This document shows, one piece after another, positions 59,385 through 64,000 of a DNA stretch of 64,000 nucleotides. The position numbers were made by a program, and so were the translations under genes. Source of the stretch: Allorhizobium pseudoryzae (GTDB lineage Bacteria > Pseudomonadota > Alphaproteobacteria > Rhizobiales > Rhizobiaceae); assembly GCF_011046245.1 (NCBI RefSeq), contig NZ_CP049241.1:3364001-3428000 (forward strand). Reading direction: 5' to 3'. The notes below the pieces were generated by a model. It worked only from the letters and a program-made list of their open reading frames with translations, was not told where the DNA came from and made no database searches. The first letter of the stretch is position 1, and every line of letters starts with the position of its first letter.

Positions 59385-60356
59385 TTACCAGCGAATGAGC
59401 AGCGCGCCCCAGGTGAAGCCGCCGCCCATGGCCTCCAGCATCACCAGATCGCCTTTCTTGATGCGCCCGTCGGCGGCTGCAACCGCGAGTGCCAGGGGAA
59501 TCGACGCCGCCGAGGTGTTGCCGTGCAGGTCCACGGTCACGACGACCTTTTCCAGCGGAATGCCGAGTTTCTTGGCCGACCCATCAATGATGCGGCGGTT
59601 CGCCTGGTGGGGAACGAGCCAGTCGAGGTCTTCCGCCGTCGTGCCTGTCGCCTCGAAAGCGGCAACGATGACATCGGTGATCATGCCGACGGCATGCTTG
59701 AAGACCTCGCGGCCTTCCATGCGCAGATGGCCGACGGTGCCGGTGGTCGAGGGCCCGCCATCGACATAGAGCTTGTCCTTGTGCGAGCCGTCCGAGCGCA
59801 GATGCGCGGTCAGGACGCCACGATCATTGACGGTGCCCTCGCCTTCCTGGGCTTCAAGGACGAGCGCGCCTGCGCCGTCACCGAAGAGCACGCAGGTCGT
59901 GCGGTCGTTCCAGTCGAGGATCCGCGAGAAGGTTTCCGCGCCGATGACCAGCGCGCGCTTGGCAAGACCGGCGCGCAGATGTGCGTCCGCCGTCGCCATG
60001 GCGTAGACAAAGCCGGTACAGACGGCCTGGACGTCGAAGGCATAGCCGTGCGTCATGCCGAGACGGTTCTGGATGTTGACGGCGGTGGCCGGGAAGGTGT
60101 TGTCGGGCGTCGAGGTTGCCACGATCACCACGTCGATGTCGGCAACCGTCAGCCCGGCATTGTCGAGCGCGGCGCGGGCCGCCTGCTCGCCCAGCGACGC
60201 GGTCGTTTCGCCCTCGCCGGCAATGTAACGCTGACGGATGCCCGTGCGCTGCACGATCCACTCGTCGGACGTTTCCACCTTCTCTTCCAGTTCCTTGTTG
60301 GGAACCACGCGTTTCGGCAGTGCCGATCCAAAGCCTCGAACAACTGAACGGATCAT
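59385..60356 (-). CDS. fabH: beta-ketoacyl-ACP synthase III
   Basis: Initiates fatty acid synthesis by condensing acetyl-CoA with malonyl-ACP. It has 323 residues. The catalytic Cys is in [19 protein letters not shown], the His in [14 protein letters not shown] and the Asn in [16 protein letters not shown]. The N-terminus ([16 protein letters not shown]) is typical. It lies 19 bases downstream of plsX on the minus strand and is followed by ihfA. Confidence 0.96.
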   Translation of the reverse strand: MIRSVVRGFGSALPKRVVPNKELEEKVETSDEWIVQRTGIRQRYIAGEGETTASLGEQAARAALDNAGLTVADIDVVIVATSTPDNTFPATAVNIQNRLGMTHGYAFDVQAVCTGFVYAMATADAHLRAGLAKRALVIGAETFSRILDWNDRTTCVLFGDGAGALVLEAQEGEGTVNDRGVLTAHLRSDGSHKDKLYVDGGPSTTGTVGHLRMEGREVFKHAVGMITDVIVAAFEATGTTAEDLDWLVPHQANRRIIDGSAKKLGIPLEKVVVTVDLHGNTSAASIPLALAVAAADGRIKKGDLVMLEAMGGGFTWGALLIRW

Positions 60357-60375
60357 GCTTGAGTGTTTCCTGTCT

Positions 60376-61425
60376 TCACGCTGCTTCTTCCGGTCCTGCG
60401 GGTGGCAGGCGGCGGGCGTGATATGTTTTCAAATCCTGCGCGATCTTTTCGTTCAGCGCATTGCGGGCCATGTCGTAACCGACGTCGATGGCAGATGCAT
60501 AACCTTCCGCATCGGTGCCGCCATGGCTCTTGATGACGATGCCGTTCAGCCCGAGGAAGACGCCGCCATTGACCTTGCGCGGGTCCATCTTCTCGCGCAG
60601 GCGGTCAAAGGCGCCCTTGGCAAACAGATAGCCGATCTTGGCCCAGATGGTGCGCGACATGGCCGAGCGCAACAGCTCCGCCATCTGCTTGGCAGTGCCT
60701 TCCGCCGTTTTCAAGGCAATGTTGCCGGTAAAACCTTCCGTCACCACCACATCGACCACGCCGCGGCCGATATCATTGCCTTCGACAAAGCCGTGATAGG
60801 AAATGGTGGAGAGGTTCGCCTCGCGGATCATCCGGCCCGCTTCGCGGACCTCTTCCTGGCCCTTCACCTCTTCGACGCCGACATTCAGCAGGCCGACCGT
60901 CGGGCGTTCGATCTCGAAGAGCGCGCGCGCCATGGCGCCGCCCATCAGGGCGAAATCGAGAAGCTGCTGCGCATCGGCACCGATCGTCGCGCCGACATCG
61001 AGCACGATGCTTTCGCCCCGCAGGGTCGGCCAGATACCGGCAATCGCCGGGCGCTCGATGGTCGCCATGGTGCGCAGGCAGAATTTTGCCATGGCCATCA
61101 GCGCGCCGGTATTGCCGGCAGAGACAACCACATCCGCCTCGCCCGTCTTCACCGCCTCGATCGACCGCCACATGCTGGACACGTAGCGACCGCGTCGAAG
61201 CGCAGCGCTCGGCTTTTCATCCATGGTGACGGCGACTTCGCAATCGTGGAAGGTCGATTTATCCTTCAGCTTCGGAAAGCGGTCGAGGATCGGTTCGCAT
61301 TCGTCCTTGCGGCCGAAGATGAGGAAGGTCACGTCCGGATGGCGTTCAAGCGCCTTGGCAGCGCCTGGTATCACCACGGAGGGACCAAAATCACCACCCA
61401 TGGCATCGAGAGAAATTCTGATCAC
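60376..61425 (-). CDS. plsX: phosphate acyltransferase PlsX
   Basis: Makes acyl-phosphate from acyl-ACP for phospholipid synthesis. The family start [20 protein letters not shown] is clear; later motifs are [20 protein letters not shown] and [24 protein letters not shown] at 61425 just before [10 protein letters not shown], with AGGA four bases upstream, is the best start and gives 349 residues; the GTG at 61449 would add eight non-conserved residues. Confidence 0.95.
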   Translation of the reverse strand: MIRISLDAMGGDFGPSVVIPGAAKALERHPDVTFLIFGRKDECEPILDRFPKLKDKSTFHDCEVAVTMDEKPSAALRRGRYVSSMWRSIEAVKTGEADVVVSAGNTGALMAMAKFCLRTMATIERPAIAGIWPTLRGESIVLDVGATIGADAQQLLDFALMGGAMARALFEIERPTVGLLNVGVEEVKGQEEVREAGRMIREANLSTISYHGFVEGNDIGRGVVDVVVTEGFTGNIALKTAEGTAKQMAELLRSAMSRTIWAKIGYLFAKGAFDRLREKMDPRKVNGGVFLGLNGIVIKSHGGTDAEGYASAIDVGYDMARNALNEKIAQDLKTYHARRLPPAGPEEAA

Positions 61426-61519
61426 GCGTTCCTGGTCCTTCCGTCCCACTTCTGGCGAAATCGCAGCCGATCCCGTCGGTTCAGCCGCCCATACAACTCA
61501 TTGGCGGATGAATGCAAAT

Positions 61520-62095
61520 CTATTCCTTGCTTTTCCAATCCTTCAGCACCGCAAACGGATTGGGTTTTGCGTCTGCCTTGCTATCGTCAGCTTCAATATG
61601 ATCGGCAAATTCAACCCCCGGCTTGCGGGGATAAGGATCGATGGCGAGAGCCACGAATTCCGCCACCGTGACGCCGGCGTCGATCGTGTCGCCCTCGAAC
61701 ATTTCCGGCAGATCCGGACCGTCGGGGTCGAGCACCATCTCGCTGCTGTCGCCATTGCCCATCAAGCGGGCGAGCTTCGAGCCCTCCGGCACGAAGATCT
61801 GCTCGAAGGGTTCCTCGATCACGCTCTCCACCGGCTCGAGCGTCACGACGCAGGCCTGAGTCAGCCGCGCCTTCACCTGGCCCTTCAGGCGCACGCCATC
61901 CTTTTTCCAGCGCGCGACCTGCATTTCGGCCGACAGTTCCTCGACGGACACGACCTTCCAGAGTTCGGCAAGCGCCGCCCGCTCCCGCTCGTCCGCCTTG
62001 AGATGGACGGTGACGGGATTTGCGGAAATGTGTCCCACCTTCACGCCATAGGAAAATGGCGGCCTTGCGCGACGTTCAGTCTTTTCGATCATCAT
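61520..62095 (-). CDS. DUF177/YceD-family protein
   Basis: A 191-residue protein of the YceD family, which accumulates with 23S rRNA processing and is linked to rpmF/plsX operons. Visible parts are RPPFSYGVKVGHISANPVTV, CVVTLEPVESVIEEPFEQIF and the acidic VAEFVALAIDPYPRKPG. It lies between the cytochrome bc1 chaperone gene and plsX. No rpmF gene is found in this block. Confidence 0.9.
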   Translation of the reverse strand: MMIEKTERRARPPFSYGVKVGHISANPVTVHLKADERERAALAELWKVVSVEELSAEMQVARWKKDGVRLKGQVKARLTQACVVTLEPVESVIEEPFEQIFVPEGSKLARLMGNGDSSEMVLDPDGPDLPEMFEGDTIDAGVTVAEFVALAIDPYPRKPGVEFADHIEADDSKADAKPNPFAVLKDWKSKE

Positions 62096-62099
62096 GTCC

Positions 62100-62636
62100 T
62101 CAATGGCCGGGCGACGGGATCACGAGTTGACCTCGTGCGATCGTCTCCTCCGGCACTGTCTTCAATTCCTGTTCCACCTGCAGCAGAAAGCGGGCAAGCG
62201 GCTCCATCGTCGGCGCATCTGCGGCATCCGGATGGATGTTGCGTCTCAACGCCGCGGCCAGTTCCGTTGCATCTGATGCATCGAGCGCCGCGGCATAGGC
62301 CTGCAGCCGGCCATAGAACATCGCGGCCAGCTTCTTCATGCGTTTCGGCACGCCCTGGTCTCCGATTCCCAGTTCGCGGATCGAATGGTCGATATCCGTG
62401 AAAAAAGCGTCGATGATTTCCTGGGCCAGTTCCTGACCGCTCGTTTCCGATTTTGCCGTCCGGCGGAAGAACAGAATCATCACCGCGGACACCATCTCGA
62501 AACGGCCCATCACCGTGTCCGGCACGTCCATATCGGTGTAGTAGAAAGGAACGCGCGCCGCGGAAGTCAAGGCGGCGTACTGCCGATCGACAATGATGCG
62601 ATTGTTATTTTTCTTGCCGAACAGCCCGAAGATCAT
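62100..62636 (-). CDS. ubiquinol-cytochrome c chaperone family protein
   Basis: A 178-residue member of the CBP3/ubiquinol-cytochrome c chaperone family, which helps assembly of the bc1 complex. Visible segments are VPFYTDMDVPDTVMGRFEMV-type sequence (seen as YYTDMDVPDTVMGRFEMV), FFTDIDHSIRELGIGDQGVP and RMKKLAAMFYGRLQAYAAAL. The start at 62636 (MIFGLFGKKNNN) is chosen; the longer frame overlaps the divergent lipoprotein gene's leader. DUF177 follows four bases later. Confidence 0.9.
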   Translation of the reverse strand: MIFGLFGKKNNNRIIVDRQYAALTSAARVPFYYTDMDVPDTVMGRFEMVSAVMILFFRRTAKSETSGQELAQEIIDAFFTDIDHSIRELGIGDQGVPKRMKKLAAMFYGRLQAYAAALDASDATELAAALRRNIHPDAADAPTMEPLARFLLQVEQELKTVPEETIARGQLVIPSPGH

Positions 62637-62872
62637 AAAAGCCTGCTCTCTTCGTCGCCAAAGCGACCGCCGGCACCGCCAGCCTTGTTGCATGGAAACC
62701 AAAGCTGGTTTACCGAAGCAGGCACGAATTGCAATGCCGGAGCCGTTTCGCCAGAGGAGAAGACGCAACGGAGCCTGGTCTTTGACGATTCGTGCGGCAA
62801 CGTTCGCGGAATAGCCACAATGCTGTTCCAGCAGAGGCCGGAGGTCGTGGCCGGCGAGCACATGAGGTCAAG

Positions 62873-63394
62873 GTGTTGAAGAAGCGCGTGTTTCAGTCTG
62901 ACATGGGAATGATGGGCAAGGCCGCCATGCTGGCTTTCGGTGTGTCGCTTGGACTTGCGGGCTGCACGACTTCCAACATGGGCATCGGCGAAACCATCTA
63001 TAACGGTTACGTGCTGGACAAGGATTCGCTTGATCTCATTCCGGAAGGATCGAGCCGCGAACAGGTCCTGCTCTCCATGGGCACGCCCTCGACGACGGCG
63101 ACCTTCGACGGCGAGGTCTTCTATTACATCTCCCAGAAGCGCGAGCGCCCCGTCGCCTTCATGAAGCCGAAGCTCGTCGAACAGACGGTGGTGGCGATCT
63201 ATTTCAACAAGGAAGGCACCGTTGCCCGCCGCGCGATCTACACGATGCAGGACGGCAAGGTGTTCGACACGATCAGCCGCACGACACCGACCGGCGGCAA
63301 GGATCTGACCTTCCTGCAGCAGCTGCTGACAGGCGGCGGCGGTGCAGCCGGTGCCGCGGGCTCGGCGGTGCGCAACCTGCTGGGCGGCCAGTAA
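62873..63394 (+). CDS. outer-membrane lipoprotein, SmpA/OmlA (BamE-like) family
   Basis: A lipoprotein of about 173 residues. The lipobox is LGLAGC followed by TTSNMGIGE. The SmpA/OmlA domain is visible in IPEGSSREQVLLSMGTPST and FYYISQKRERPVAFMKPKL. The family contributes to the outer-membrane BAM complex. The start is uncertain: GTG at 62873 with GAGG upstream, TTG at 62876, or ATG at 62903. The C-terminus is Gly/Ala-rich. It is divergent from the chaperone gene. Confidence 0.88.
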   Translation: MLKKRVFQSDMGMMGKAAMLAFGVSLGLAGCTTSNMGIGETIYNGYVLDKDSLDLIPEGSSREQVLLSMGTPSTTATFDGEVFYYISQKRERPVAFMKPKLVEQTVVAIYFNKEGTVARRAIYTMQDGKVFDTISRTTPTGGKDLTFLQQLLTGGGGAAGAAGSAVRNLLGGQ

Positions 63395-63417
63395 GGTTTT
63401 TCTTCTCTCCGATACAA

Positions 63418-63447
63418 AGAACCCGCGGATCGCTCCGCGGGTTCTTT
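63418..63447. terminator. bidirectional terminator between the lipoprotein gene and hppA
   Basis: AGAACCCGCGGA and TCCGCGGGTTCT form a perfect 12-bp stem with a TCGC loop and T-runs on both sides. It lies between two convergent genes. Confidence 0.85.
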
Positions 63448-63471
63448 CGTTTCAGGCGGTCTTTCGCAGCC

Positions 63472-64000
63472 TCAGGCGGCGAGGATCGCCAAAAGCAGCA
63501 GCGCGACGATATTGGTGATCTTGATCGCCGGATTGACGGCGGGGCCTGCCGTATCCTTGTAGGGGTCGCCGACCGTATCTCCGGTGACGGAGGCCTTGTG
63601 CGCATCCGACCCCTTCATGTGGCGGGTGCCGTCCTTATCGACGAAACCATCCTCGAAGCTCTTCTTGGCATTGTCCCAGGCACCGCCGCCCGACGTCATC
63701 GAGATCGCCACGAAGAGACCGTTGATGATGACGCCGAGAAGCGAGGCACCGAGCGCCGCAAAGGCCGAGGCCTTGGAGCCGGAGATCAGCAGAACGCCGA
63801 AATAGACGACGATCGGCGCCAGCACCGGCAGAAGCGATGGCACGATCATTTCGCGGATGGCGGCCTTGGTGAGAATATCCACCGCGCGACCGTAATCCGG
63901 CCGCTCAGTGCCGGCCATGATGCCGGGGCGCTCGCGGAACTGCTTGCGCACTTCCTCAACGATGGACCCCGCGGCACGCCCGACGGCGGTCATTGCCATG
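63472..64000 (-). CDS. hppA: proton-translocating inorganic pyrophosphatase (partial, runs off right edge)
   Basis: This is the C-terminal 175 or so residues of a membrane pyrophosphatase that couples PPi hydrolysis to proton pumping. Hydrophobic helices are [37 protein letters not shown] and [16 protein letters not shown]. The conserved loop [15 protein letters not shown] with [20 protein letters not shown] carries the acidic and basic active-site residues of the family. The K+-dependence residue lies outside the window. Confidence 0.95.
   Translation of the reverse strand, partial: MAMTAVGRAAGSIVEEVRKQFRERPGIMAGTERPDYGRAVDILTKAAIREMIVPSLLPVLAPIVVYFGVLLISGSKASAFAALGASLLGVIINGLFVAISMTSGGGAWDNAKKSFEDGFVDKDGTRHMKGSDAHKASVTGDTVGDPYKDTAGPAVNPAIKITNIVALLLLAILAA

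Overview
The window looks like a chromosomal segment of an alphaproteobacterium of the family Rhizobiaceae (Rhizobium/Agrobacterium/Ensifer/Shinella-like). This rests on the nuoABCDE order, the linkage rplM-rpsI-speB-argC, clpP-clpX-lon-hup, the block hppA / bamE-like / ubiquinol-cytochrome c chaperone / DUF177 / plsX / fabH / ihfA / merR / tRNA-Pro, an FMN riboswitch in front of an EamA (RibN-type) transporter, and a RIME-like intergenic palindrome. I cannot name the species.

Layout. 1-4294 (minus strand): the start of the complex I operon nuoA-B-C-D-E, interrupted by a four-helix-bundle gene flanked by inverted arrays of a heptamer, and carrying a small secreted protein between nuoD and nuoE. 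5060-5663: two tandem tRNA-Asp genes and a tRNA-Val. 5649-19650: a compact integrated element of about 14 kb, bounded by a 16-bp direct repeat of the tRNA-Val 3' end. It encodes an integrase, an excisionase-like protein, paired ribbon-helix-helix regulators with their operators, small paralogous proteins, a two-gene cytosolic/membrane cassette, an HK97-type protease-capsid fusion with three neighbours, a 13-copy iteron array and a RepA-like ATPase. It has no recognisable terminase large subunit, portal, tail or lysis gene. I read it as a capsid-encoding phage satellite (PICI-like).

20295-30549 (minus strand): a UDP-glucuronate epimerase, a secreted phytase-like protein, a riboflavin transporter under an FMN riboswitch, HU, Lon, ClpX and ClpP. 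30761-39675: a diguanylate cyclase, gamma-glutamyltransferase, a cytochrome P450, one intact toxin-antitoxin pair and one antitoxin with a toxin remnant, a cupin, O-acetylhomoserine sulfhydrylase, a DUF6455 protein, a CoA-binding protein and a secreted Cys-rich protein. 39917-48470: rplM-rpsI, then an IS5-family element and an AT-rich RelA/SpoT-domain gene wedged before speB, argC, a VOC protein, an antibiotic-kinase-like protein, a LigB-type dioxygenase, heme A synthase and a DUF2842 protein.

48588-56898: a polysaccharide synthesis and export cluster (acyltransferase-like protein, Wzz/GumC-type protein, Wza-type export lipoprotein, glycosyltransferase, undecaprenyl-phosphate sugar transferase, Wzy-like polymerase). 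56962-64000: small regulators, tRNA-Pro, MerR, IHF-alpha, fatty acid and phospholipid initiation (fabH, plsX), DUF177, cytochrome bc1 chaperone, an outer-membrane lipoprotein and the end of hppA.

The main candidates for something undescribed are the satellite-like element as a whole, its two-gene cassette at 11783-13352, its iteron array built on a 68-bp module, the hairpin-rich stretch at 10904-11056, the repeat-flanked four-helix-bundle gene inside the nuo operon, and the lone RelA/SpoT-domain gene beside an IS.
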